Assembly: GCA_008360955.1 (NCBI GenBank)
Contig: LUCM01005661.1
Location: forward strand, 46,086-110,085
Source of the DNA: Fasciolopsis buskii
Lineage: Eukaryota > Platyhelminthes > Trematoda > Plagiorchiida > Fasciolidae
Reading direction: 5' to 3'
DNA: 64,000 nucleotides
The notes under the pieces were generated by a model that was not told where the DNA came from, ran no database searches, and saw only the letters and a list, made by a program, of their open reading frames with translations. This document shows positions 15,201-27,600 of the stretch, in pieces; the first letter of the stretch is position 1, and each line of letters starts with the position of its first letter. Made by a program: the position numbers and the translations under genes.

Positions 15201-18200
15201 TTAGATGAAAATAAATCAATCATATTGGTTTTCTCTGATCAACACTAAATGATCGATCATTCCGCTGGCTGTTATCAACGGACCTGATTATGCGTTCTTT
15301 TCTAGCCTGATATTGCCGTAGTTGTGTTCATCTTTGATCAACTACCCTTACGGTACTGATTCAGTTTTGCCGTCGAACGACAATGATCAGATGAGCTGGC
15401 TTTTTTTTACCCCCTCCTCATCGAAGCCTGCAGGTTCAAATCCCACGGCCGATCACATTAGTGTTTCCAAACAGGACTTCGCCCTCTTTTCCTGATCTCC
15501 TCCCTTAGTTGATCCATGGTACTTTCCCAAAGTTTCCAGTTATCTGTAATAGTCTATTGAACCTTCGGTGATTGGCTAACACCGTTTATGCATTGCTTAT
15601 GCTGTAAGCGCTCAGCATTTGTCAGGATTACCCGGAAACGATAAGTTATGACAAGCTATAAATAACAATTCAAGATGCACAACAGAACATGGATTGAATG
15701 GGGAAAATAGCCGGAATTCTGTGTCAGGTTGACCTTAGCAATGTCTATCTCTAATCATTTGTTAGACCTACCTATCAGATGCTCCCCTGATTAGCGTTCA
15801 ACGCGATGGAGACAACTGCATTCATGGATTAAGGTTTACGAATCACTGTCTCGGCCTTCAGTCCTCAGTAATATAGCTCACCTTCTTATTGGCCTCGTTG
15901 TTCTTTGTTTGTCGGTCATTTATGACGCCTTTCGAACCTCGTTGTGCTCTCGCTAACCCTTACGGATATAATGTACTTTACTGCCACCCAACTTTTTTTA
16001 CTTGGACTCCTTTAGACTAGATGAAAGTTCCGGTTGGGTCATTAAATAAGCCTCTACATTTATGGGATGGAATCCAGTTAAATTTTGCTGTTTCCGGTAC
16101 CGGAAATTAACGTCTAAACTCTGTTTGGTTAAGTCTTTGATCTCGACAAATTTGAGGAATATAAACACATCGATTGCGGAATTTCCAAGGCTATTAGATG
16201 TCTATTATCGGCTTCATCTCACAGACAAACAGTCAGATTGAACCACCCGGAACCACCTTTTTCTCGTCTCTTGGAGTGACAAGTAACTGTCACGTTTACA
16301 AGGCAGCTGACGGTTTGGAAACTTTCGAATGCGCGTCTCGAATGTGTGCTCGTTCGATTGCGAGTGAATGACCAAGTAATCGAATCTGTCGGATTATGCG
16401 ATTAGTTGTACGAAGATACGGACCTGCTTTGGCAATATTAACCTCGATTTTTCATACGACAATTTCTCTGAATGAGAGACAGTTTTTCTTCTCACTCGTA
16501 TCTTTCACGTACGGATGAGTGAACAAAGTTCCGCCGGAAGCACATGACCGCTTTCGCGGTTATTACCGCTTGTCAAGTATGCGTTCTTCTGTCTAACCAT
16601 CCCCTATTTGTGCATTCGTTTGTTAATTTTTCATTAGGATTTCATTTGATTCGTTAGAAAAGTAAATAAATGATCAATAAAAATTAAGAACCACACCTTG
16701 ATTCGTCAGTGCCCAAGTATAGGGATGGTTGGACAGGAGACCACTGATTACGCATACCTGACGAGCTGCAGTAATGGCGAAACCGGTCGTGTACTTCCAG
16801 GGAAATTTCCTCGATCCATTCCTATGGGAAACATACTACTGAGAAAAAAGCAAGTTCTCTCGGGCTTTATGTTCTCTTTTTGAAGGTTAGCTTCACCTGA
16901 ACGATAAATAATCGTATGATTCTTAGATGGGCGTTAATCCATTCACGGTCCGTTTGATTCAAATGAGATTCCTGTGTGCACACGATTGATTAGAGATTTC
17001 TAAGTAATCAGTGTTAGTCAGACTGGAGTGTATAAGTCCAAAGTTTAAAGACCAGCTTTAACATCACCAATTTCGAAGATCTTTGGGTAGCTCATGCTTG
17101 ATTTTCTGATATTCGTAAAAGTTTATCCTCGGTTCGCATTAACTTCTACATTTGTAAGATGAAAGTGATTATGTTGCTTGTTATACCATTTGGCTGTTCA
17201 TGTCATCTTGAAATGCTGAAACAATCTTCAAACCTCATTCTGTTGGTAATTGGCCTGGACTGTTGACCACCTTCTATTAGGCAGCGGTATGCATCGTGGT
17301 CGTTCAACGTAAATGACGCGGCTTTGAACCTTCTTGTGAAGGGGACATGAATTTTTGTGCGTTTCAATCTAATGTTCCTTTCGTGATATCTAAATTTTGA
17401 ACTCCGGACCATCCCTGACACACACTCGACCAAATGGCGTTACTTGGTGGAGGCCCGTAATCTCAAGTGTTTGGTTGTATAGACTCCCAGTTTAAACTAA
17501 AGAGACGATCCATGCGAAAACTCTGTGATTTTCTCGTTATATTCTTGCCCCCAACCCCTTATCCATTTCGATAGCTTCTCCTTCTCGAAAATTGTGTACA
17601 CTATTGCGTCGTAGAAATGGTGGTTAGCGCACACGTTACTCGTGTCCGCAGACTGGTTCTTTCGGCATAGACTGTTCTCCCAACATAGGCTAGGGCCGGA
17701 CGATGGACAAGAGTGGTCACTCATTGACTCGGCGGAAGAGTTTGAAAACCCTGACCAATAGACTGTTCCGGCTAGGTCGAGGTAGATTACCGGGTTCGGG
17801 TCCACATGATACTCCGACGTGAGGATTGGAGACGATGGGTGATATTGGATCGAATCCACAATCACTGGCGTTTGTGTATTCGAAATTCTTTCGCTTGTTT
17901 GTTGTACTTCTGTCTCCTGATTTTTTTGACCGCCCTTTCACTGTTACTCGGTGCTTCATAGTATCGACCAAACCCGAAGCACGTTGGTCCACGATCAGTG
18001 GATGTACAAATTGAACTGAACTATGATATCGGTTAGTGTGCCAAAACACTGGATATCTGAGTAGGATCAACTGTCTGAAAATCATTTTGACTACAGATGA
18101 TTGCAAATGAAGTTCGTGTGTCAGTTGGCGACGTGTACCAGCCTTATGACATCCCACGAAGAGGCTTCGGTGCATGTGCTTCGAACGGCTAGCTTCGGAA

Positions 18201-21200
18201 CATAAACATAGGCTCAAAGGGCTTTCCCCAAGCGCTCGCCACACGCGTTTCGCCTCGTTAACACGGTTGAAGTTCTGAAACGACTTATCCACGTTGTTGT
18301 TTCAAATTGTACTTGATCTGATATTCGCTTTGCGTATTGGGTTGACTCATATGGTCTAGTCGAATAATCCGCAAGCCGGACCGATCCGTTGGTTGGTAAA
18401 AGGAGAAACATCACGCGAAAGATCATTGTTTCGCAAAGGTTATGAATGCCTAGTGTCTCGAGTAAAGCCAGACTAGTGGGTCATTGAAATACTGTGTACA
18501 ACAACACATTTTTACTTAGTGTGGGTTCTGTAACCAATTGCAGTAATTGGGCATCCCCTTTTCACCATGCCCACTCTAGTAGCATCTTACAAAATGCTTT
18601 GTAAGTAAATAAAGCTTAGATAACTTACCTAATCTATATTTCTCTTCTTTTTCCCGCTTGAATCACATCCTATCCTGTGTCCCCCATCTGCGAATCTGTA
18701 CCCACCGTCAACTGGCAATAGACTTTGGAAAACAACATGTATCGCGCTCCAATCTATTCGCACACGATGCCGAGCACTGACTTCTTGCTCATTCGGAATC
18801 GGAATGGCATCAGTATTCGTCACATTCAAAACATGTTCACCGTCGGTCAAGAGATCCCACTGATGGAAGTGCCCGGTCCGAATTCGAAACGTGCAAACAA
18901 CTTTGTGCGTGATTTTCTCCAGGTATTCATTCTACGCCTGTTTTTGCGAAGCACAGATGAACCGAAGCGAATTAAAATTGAAGAGATTCGCAAAGCGTTT
19001 CCAAATCACAGTGAATCTAGTGTTCGGAAACGTTTGAAAGTGTGCGCGGATTTTCGACGAACTGGCAAGTTGTTTCCTGTCCTTTTCTACCATTGACACC
19101 TGTTGATATTCATGGTATCTGTGCCGATATTAGACGGCAGCAAATTACATCTAGTGATAAGTTTTGGTACTGCAGTTTATGTTGCTGCGCGAACTCCTCG
19201 ATATGGAATTCATATTATTTTTGCACCAGCAGACCAAATTTTCTTTAGATAATGTTAATCTAATTAAAATTAGGATTACCCATTGTTCAAACAAGTATGA
19301 ACTCACAACAACGTTTTCTACTTCGTAGTCGCTTTTTTGCGGTTTGTCTACCTTATAACAATACATCCGTTTACGTCGGTCAGCACCCTTTCCGTAGTCC
19401 AGAAGCCACGGCCAAGGATTTTCGCTGACTATGGCTATTGAGAGCATTCGAAATACCATATTAAATCACTTGACTGAACTCTTTAGCCCACACGTAATGT
19501 TCACTTTTTGTACCCGTTTTCCTAAGTAACGTTTTATGCCTAGACTACTGATATATATACATATATATATATATATATGTATATGTATATAGTTCTTGCT
19601 AAAGCTCATGCAATAAACGCCACTTGAGCATTTCCCGTTCATGTAGGCAGCAGCATAAGGATGCAAATGTTTAAATTTGTATTATTTTTATTCAGCATAG
19701 TCTGGTCATTCTTTCAATACCCCATGTCCATTGGAGTTAACCAGTGAGCGGATAGGTTGAGAATGTGGTCGACATCCCATTTTGGCAACCTTATGAGCAT
19801 GCCTTAACCAGAGCACGTTAATTGCTCGTTAGGAAGAACAAAGTGTGAGATTAATTTGCAAGACTTTGGCGCTTGTATTTTTGGGAATCGAACATCAGTA
19901 ATGTGGTCGCCGATAGGCCGGCCATTATCACTCAACCGTACTTTGGTCATTTCGATGTAGCACCCACCGTCTCCAAAGGGAAGTTCCCTTTAGTTCATAT
20001 TTCAAGAAGCTTTAGAATTCAAAAGTCGAAATCTACTTTAATTATCACCCCCAGACACGAAATATCCTTTAGATGGAATCAAGATTCAGATCGGGATAGG
20101 ATTTTATGTAAAACGTACCTTACCCAGGTGTAATTTTATCCGAAAAACGTAGTATTGAATGAGAACCACCCCCTACCAAATTCTGGTAGCGTGAGACACG
20201 GAGCTTTTTTCGGAGACATTGCCATTTTTCTAATTGACTACTTTCTTCGAACGAGTGGAATATCTCCATTACCCCAACAACAAAATTCCCCATATCCGGA
20301 TTGCATTCACTTTTGATCCGTCCGTGAGGAGTTTCTAATTGTATTCGTGTGAGAGTGGACAGCCTGGATGGGTAATAGAGAGTGGGACAACTTTTTCGCG
20401 GAATTTCCCTCGAGAAATACCCATTTTACAGTGTTTTTCAGGTCACCACATGCCATTCATTCATCAAAAAAATTAATGGGACCTCGGATTTAGACGCTCA
20501 GCATTTTCTACTATCGCACGTGTTAATTATATTCCCTGCTTTGCTCTGCGGCTAATTCATACCACATATCTGGTGAAACTTTGGGCGTTTAAATATTATT
20601 CAAGTCTATTTTGCACGATGCTTCATGAAAGTTTGGTAATAATCTTGGACTAGATCAGCGGAAAGAATTTCTGTCGTGCAATTTTAATATGAATGTCAGT
20701 AACCTTGTGATCACTTTTGGATATGACTGATTTCCTCCATGAAATATATGGTCTTAGATTAGTTTGTTCCTTTAATGTGATTTAAATGATGACTTTGTTT
20801 AGCTTTAAAAGCTTGAAAGTTGATCCACGAAATTTTAAATGTTTTGAAATCAGTTCCGTATCCTCCGCATTGTGATACCAAAACGTTTTGCTGTTTCCCG
20901 CTCAGTCCTTCACTGTCATGGTAGCATTGTAAGCGATTAGCGCAGCGCGCTTACATGACCTTGCCGCAAGGTCAACTTCAATGTAAATCACGATCCTTCC
21001 TAAACGAAACTTTCTGTTCGTCATTGACCATGATTATTCGATCCCAGTTAACGCAAAATAGCCAAGTTGACAAATAATTGTCTTCATTCTATAATTATCT
21101 GCGCAATCGGGGGTAGAATATATTATATGGTTTTGGTGGATAAGCAACTTTGTTTTCACTGGTGAATTTAAACTAGGATAAATTCAAATACCCTTCTAAA

Positions 21201-21434
21201 AACGTTTATGAAATTTTCATGCCACAGTAGGGTTTCTTTTTTCATGTTCAAACGCCTTTACCTAAATAATCAAGATCGCCCATGTTTAATCGGCCTCATT
21301 ACAGTCCACAAACAGATATAACACGAGCCTCGAAATTAATTCATGGGCTTTTCTAGTGCTTCTCTACATATGGCTAATTTTTGAGTCCTAAAATATTAGC
21401 AGTGGAAAATTTTGAATGCATCACAACCGGCAAC

Positions 21435-21490
<56 letters not shown>

Positions 21491-24400
21491 TTCATGTCCT
21501 GTTTGTTATTGTTCTTACACTAGCCAATTCCCTACTCGACGATCTGTGATTTGCGTCGCCCTGTTTCCCGAATTTCCGTATAATTGTGGAATTGGAAACG
21601 ATAAAGTGAATGATGTAATGGCACTAGCATTATGTCCTTTTAATCATGACTGCTCCCATTTCCGCCTCACTCATCCTCACCGCGGTTTTCGTTCCTGTTC
21701 TTTTTTTCTCTTACATTATTCCAGCTTGTAACCTTTTCTAATCTATCTTGCTAGCAAGTAGCAACTAAGACATGCTGTCTTGGTGCCAATTATATAGTGG
21801 CCTCGTTGGTGAACATATGCCTACACCGCTGCTGATGTTATGCTGACAGATTATGGTCAGCCTTAGTCACCGTGTATAGCCTGGTTGTTCAGTTCTTTCT
21901 TGCCACGTTTTTTGCATCTATCCAAAGACAATCGTGATGTGTTAATTCGATTCAGCTTGCTTCGTGCATGCATCCCAGAGCGTACGGGGATGTAAAGTGA
22001 TCACAGTAGAATCAAATGCCACTTGATGTGCAAAAGTCGTACCATGGTGCATCTCTTCAACTCTAATGCCAAACGAAACGGGAATTTTTTTGTTCCGTAC
22101 GTTCTGATTTTCCGGAATTGAACATGCCCCATTGGTTTTTCACAAACACTTTTTCTCACTCTCGATAATTTGCAGGAAGAATTTGACATTTTACTTGGAC
22201 ATCTCACATTTTCGACTTATTCATTTTCTGGCTTATTTCTTTGTTCCCGGCCGACGCCGCTTGCCGTCAGGCATATTTAGGCCGTGGAGCTTTGAGGAAA
22301 AATAATATATTTTCTTTCCCAGATATCAAGACTCCGAATGATTAAACGTGTTGCACTTGACCGGTGGTTGTTTAATACAACTATCACACATTTCTGATTA
22401 ACTATCATCGGTTTACTTAGACAACTGACAAATTGTCTGAAATATAACGAAACTCGGTGGTACTGTGAGACTAAACTCTGGTTAGGCACTTGTGGTAAGT
22501 GCCGGCGATTAATTGATACTATCTTTTCGATGAAAATTTGTTCGGCTGACAAATCGGTCTGCTGGTGCAGTTGGTTCATAATTGCCCAAGTCACACCGCA
22601 TAAGATTTGCCTGAACATGTTACTCAGAATTACAGAAGGTGGCACAGTCACGAGAAAAATTGTTCCATCCGTATTCATGAGATAAACATTGTGGTCATTA
22701 GCTCGGCTAGAGTTACTCCTTGAATGTGTCGTGTATTTTGAGTGCTACCTAATAGTGCCGATCTTGAGATCACCGGGGAAACAGTCGCTATATGCTTCCC
22801 GAGTTCATTTGGGGGTGATCTGTACATACTATTTCTCGGGTGACATGCCATGTGCCATTGAGGTACATGAATTGTTAGTGGAGTTCATACTTCTCGGATG
22901 CCCAAATCAAAGTAGATAATTTAATTGAGAGGCCCTAGTCTAAACCTCTAACCAAAGAATGAGGGTTTCACTACTCACCGGGAGTTCGTAACGGATTGCT
23001 CGGTTCGTACACTCTTAGAATGGGGCTAGACATCCGAATGTCCGGTACACCCGTCCACCACAGACGCCGGTGAACGTAGTATAGTATGTTTGATGAACCG
23101 CTCATGGTTGGTTTGGAATCAAGGTTTATACGTCGCCCATAGACTGGCTCCCAAAGTCCATTCAATCTGATGGAGAGCGCTTGGTTTTTACTTTCGTCGT
23201 TTTACTTTATTTGCAACACTTCCGCCACGAGAAGATAATGAGTAAAGCTTCGTCAGCAGAGGCTATTTAAGATACACGGTCATTTGGGAGCATTTTAAGG
23301 AGCGTTCAGATCGACCAGCCAAATCGGAGAATAAAGCACTCACCGCCGACCCTGCCGCGACTTATGGAGCTTTGTTTTATTAAATGTGTCAGGCTTCAGT
23401 GGCTATCTACTTGATAGTTCTAGATCAATAGCGCGATTGCCAAAACTTTTCTCACTACTCAAACTGTTTTGCTTTAAGGAATTCAGATCTTCTTGGCAGT
23501 AACTAAACTGTTTTGTGTTGATAAATACTAATGGGTTATAAGTGTTCATGTTGAAAGCTTCTTGATGTCGGTACCGACTTATCAAGTAAATCCTGATTCA
23601 AGATACTTTGGTCTCCCCCAAGTTTCCCTTCGACTAGGAGGATTGTTTTTCGGTATGTGTCAATTATTGTATTGCGCGAAAGCCACAGTTATTGATATAG
23701 GGTTCTGTTTTCAGGAAATCTGATCGCCCTGTACTTGGTTGGTTTTTGTATTCATGTCTCAAGCTTGCTGGAGTTGAAGCAACTAAGTCGTATCGCCTCA
23801 GGTTTCTATTAAAATATACTTAGAGGAGTTTTTGAAATATTTCTCTTAACCATGTTTTTGGTATCACGTTGAGACAATATGGGTATCCTGATGACTGGAG
23901 GAAATTTCAGCAGAAGCACGGGACCAGCTTCCGTTCATCAGGTTTGCATACTCGACACTCCCCCGTTTAAGCCTACTTATCCGAGCACATTCTCGATAAG
24001 TGTTCATCACCAGAAGGTCATTTGTATCGTTAGAACTGCTTATGGGTCTGCTTCGTTTCGGACTTCATAGAACAATCGCAGTTGTGATCAGTCCGTAATC
24101 TTTTGTCGAAATTATTCACCTTGCGATGTCCGCGCTCAGCTTACCATTAAGTTGTTGAAGCACCGCACAAGTGTTTCATCCTTGTTATGGATCACCATCA
24201 ATCGTGCCAGAACTGGGATGCAAACTCGGGACAAGCGATTGTGAATACAACGCCTTTGATACTGCGCCAATCGGTTTGTTGTAGTTCATAATATGGAGTA
24301 GCACTTATGCATTATTGGGTTACCCGGTCACGGCAAGCTGTCTCACAGCAATCGATTCCCGCGAGAGATCGCTTCTCCGGAGGCAGCCAAAGCATTGCAA

Positions 24401-24618
24401 AGGCTTTGAACACGATCTACAGAGCTTGATTATTTAATCAGTCTAGATATTCAAACATACCGTCCACGACTTATTAGGCGCCAGCGACATGTGACCATGC
24501 GAATCGATTTTTTACGGTTGGCCTGGGCCTATCTTAGGAAAAAGGGCAGAATACCGCTAGAATCGATTAATTATAATTATTCTATGAATTCTTCGACGAA
24601 GAGCCTCCTGACAGTGTG

Positions 24619-24663
<45 letters not shown>

Positions 24664-27600
24664 CGTGATTTCCTGCTCCGGAAGTTTTCTACTTTGTTAT
24701 ATGCTCTACTGAATCTCAAGAATGATGAATATTCATCTAAACAGTGTTATCTCGTAATTTTTCATGAAGGACTAAACCACCTGGGAAATGTGCTTTCAGT
24801 TAGAAATTTCTCGTTTTCATGACCGTACACAGGTTCCGATGCTAGTTGGTGGGTTCTGCGAAGTGACTATCGTCTGCCGTCTGAGGAAGAAGTCCGTTAT
24901 TTGGTCTCCCCGGAGGACTGCTGCGCACATTATAGCATGCTGGCCGCGGAACTGCGCTTAAAGGATGCCGGCTATGGGGAGAAATCGATTTTTGTCTTGG
25001 ACGAAAACCAAGAAGATGAGGAAGAGAAAGAGGGCCAAGTACGTTTTGACGAAAAGCGAGACGTGTGAAATAATTTCTATGCACCCATGCTTCTGTTGTT
25101 TTGTCACACTCGCGGTATTAGCTATCACTCTGCGTTGGTTTTATTTCACAACACAATCAGGTTTTTGGATTGCAACTCAATGAGGTTCTGATCGACCCAC
25201 TGTCGAGAGTCATTTTCTTTTACCCAAAGTGAATTATCGTAAAAAGGATAAGCCTCATAATCAAGAGTGCAGTGGAAGCGACATGTCCCATGGTCACTAC
25301 GATCAGCTACACACCCTGAGTCCCTGGTACATCACTGCACTGCAAATGCCAGTGAGCGTAGTTCCGTATGCTCTCTGAACGTTGCTTGTGGTTGATTTTA
25401 AATCAAGGATTACCGATCTGGACTAGATTTAGCGCCAAAGCTTTTTCGATATGGTGGAGAGCGCCAGACATTGGCCTTCGTCTTCGGGAACACTTTCGGA
25501 AAGGAACTATGTAGAAGGTCCTATCCTGAAGCCTAGTCGAGACGCTCGGGCTTTTAGGCTTATTTGGAGAAGGATTCGAATCAAATAGCCGAATGGCTCA
25601 CTGAGACACGACGATGCCGTGCTATTTACTGTGCTCATGTCGCACTCTCGCCTTGAGACCCTGGTAATGTATAAATGCGGTCATTATTGATTGATTGCCT
25701 GCTGACTGAAAGGTTTGCGCGTTTACCAAAGTATTCCCGCCAACTAGTAGCCTCTGGTGATTGCTTGGTAGCAACTGGTTGTTTCTATCAGTCGTGACCT
25801 TGGTTGGAATTAACATGTCTCTTCTCCATAACTACAGTAACTAGGCTGGAGAATTCCCCAAGATGTCCCCGTTTCGGCGTATGGGTCACTTCAAAAATTT
25901 TTTTATAGGTTGTTCAGGTCGTAGCACTAGATTTGATTCGTTTGTTTTACTGGACTGAAGCTAATGAACGATGGAAGCACGTGTTCATGTGCTTTCATGT
26001 TTTGTCATATGCCTGCAATGACACGCGTGACGTGAGAGGCCCAGCTTACGGAACTGTGGTTTATCGTAGCAGTCAGTCACGGGCTCCAAGCTGATGGTGT
26101 TCAGATGATCTAAGTGGTTAGTGTTACTGAGTAAGTCTAGGGTGATCCGACGTTCAGAAATCCGATCAGGATGACGAACCTCGACGGGGTTAGGTATACG
26201 ACACACAAACCTGGACTGACTGACTACACGCCTAAAATCAAGGTCAGACTCACTGTTCTTTACCCTAGGTCGAGGAACAGTTGAAAGTGATTTGGTTTTG
26301 TGACATGTTCACAGACGGAATGAAGATAGCACTGGAAACGAAATCCGCGAGACTAAAAGCGATTTGTCAATGAGTTTCGATCTGGATCAAACAATACATT
26401 ATATATATATATAATATATATATATATATATCCTAATAGTAGCTAGTGGTCGAGATTCGTATTGACCAGAGCTCAATTCATTGTTGTTGTTGTTCTTTGT
26501 CGCTTGTTTGGGCGGAACGAAATTGACTTTACATCGGGGCGACCAACTGATGTCGATAATGTTAGGGGCAGAAGTTTTCTGATTTCAAAACGTTTGGCTC
26601 CTCGAGAATCTAAGATTTGCCGATTGGTTTTGTGGTAGGCCGCCTTTTGCTGTCACCCGGTTCGTTACAACTCGTGATTATTTTGTGAAGTTGTCATGTT
26701 CCCACTTCAATTTCTGCGGTCTTATTTGCCACTTCCTCCCCCTCCTTCTAGGTGAATAAAACCTGGTGGCTTTGGGGCATACCTGTTCTACTACACTCAA
26801 TTTAAAACATGTAATTGCAAAGAAACTTTGTTTCTTATGACCCGATCACCAGGTCGTACAAGAAATGTTTATATGATGTTAAATGTGTTATGCAGAGCTA
26901 ACTCACTTGAATTCGCTGATTTTCGAAACTTTTCTCCTTAAAATCTCAGCCAAAAATGGAAGATGAGGTACGTGCGGCCCCCTGGAACACAACACGAGCC
27001 TATTTGGCCTCTCAGCGTGGTGGCTGTTTCCTCGAGCTTCACGGTGCCGCTGATCCGACCGGTTGTGGTGAGGCGTTCTCCTATTCGAAAACATCTGCTA
27101 AACCCGGTGCCTTATTCCGTCAGGCCGGTGGTGAAGTAGCCCGGGGCCTGTTAAAGGGAAAACGAACAGTGACCGGGACAGATGCGGATTTGCGCAAGCT
27201 GCATTTGCGTGATGCGCGCGCCCTGCTTCGCTCGTTCGGGATCAGTGAGGTCGATTTGAAATCATTCAAACGGTTAGTTCGTCATTGCTACATTGTCGAA
27301 TTCAACCCTTGAGAAGCAGTATACACTGCACTACATTTTGATTACTGTTTTTCTAAACAAACGGAAATGACTTGGGTAAATGGGAATGAGGTATTGCCTT
27401 CCGGAGTATTGGGAGGGCAGTTAAATATCGTGTTTCTCGATTCTGAGTCTTGGATCAGACACAGAAACCAAACAAGAAAACGCTACGCGGACCCCCCCGG
27501 TGGACACAGGTACGAAAGTCCCCTCAGGAAATACTTTTAGACACGTTCTAATTGATGTAAACGTCAGCGTCAACCAACACAAGAGATATACCCCTGCTCC

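Larger units (their letters stand above)
14534..18721 (+). other. TAF1 intron 6
   Basis: GTACGG...CAATAG, 4188 bases. It holds an inverted repeat pair at 16513-16815 and two overlapping minus-strand frames at 17497-18292. The rest is unassigned. Confidence 0.8.
19065..24832 (+). other. TAF1 intron 7, GC-AG type
   Basis: 5768 bases, from GCAAGT to ACACAG. The GC donor is forced by the reading frame: it gives [12 protein letters not shown] against human KRTG-MDSNWWVL. It contains (TA)n tracts at 19551-19591, 21437-21487 and 24622-24661 and an R1 repeat at 22925-23370; 19880-21430 is unassigned AT-rich sequence. Confidence 0.88.
25039..26949 (+). other. TAF1 intron 8
   Basis: GTACGT...CTCAG, 1911 bases. 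It holds an R1 copy (25290-25620), an AT tract at 26399-26431 and a short reverse R2 fragment (26630-26680). Confidence 0.85.

Noticed and set aside
15425..15455. tRNA B-box-like GGTTCAAATCC
   Set aside because: No A box at proper distance; the upstream is a T-rich run.
24187..24280. Minus-strand tRNA-like segment (TTGGCGCAGTATC with a decayed B box)
   Set aside because: Too degraded to separate from chance; no second copy found.
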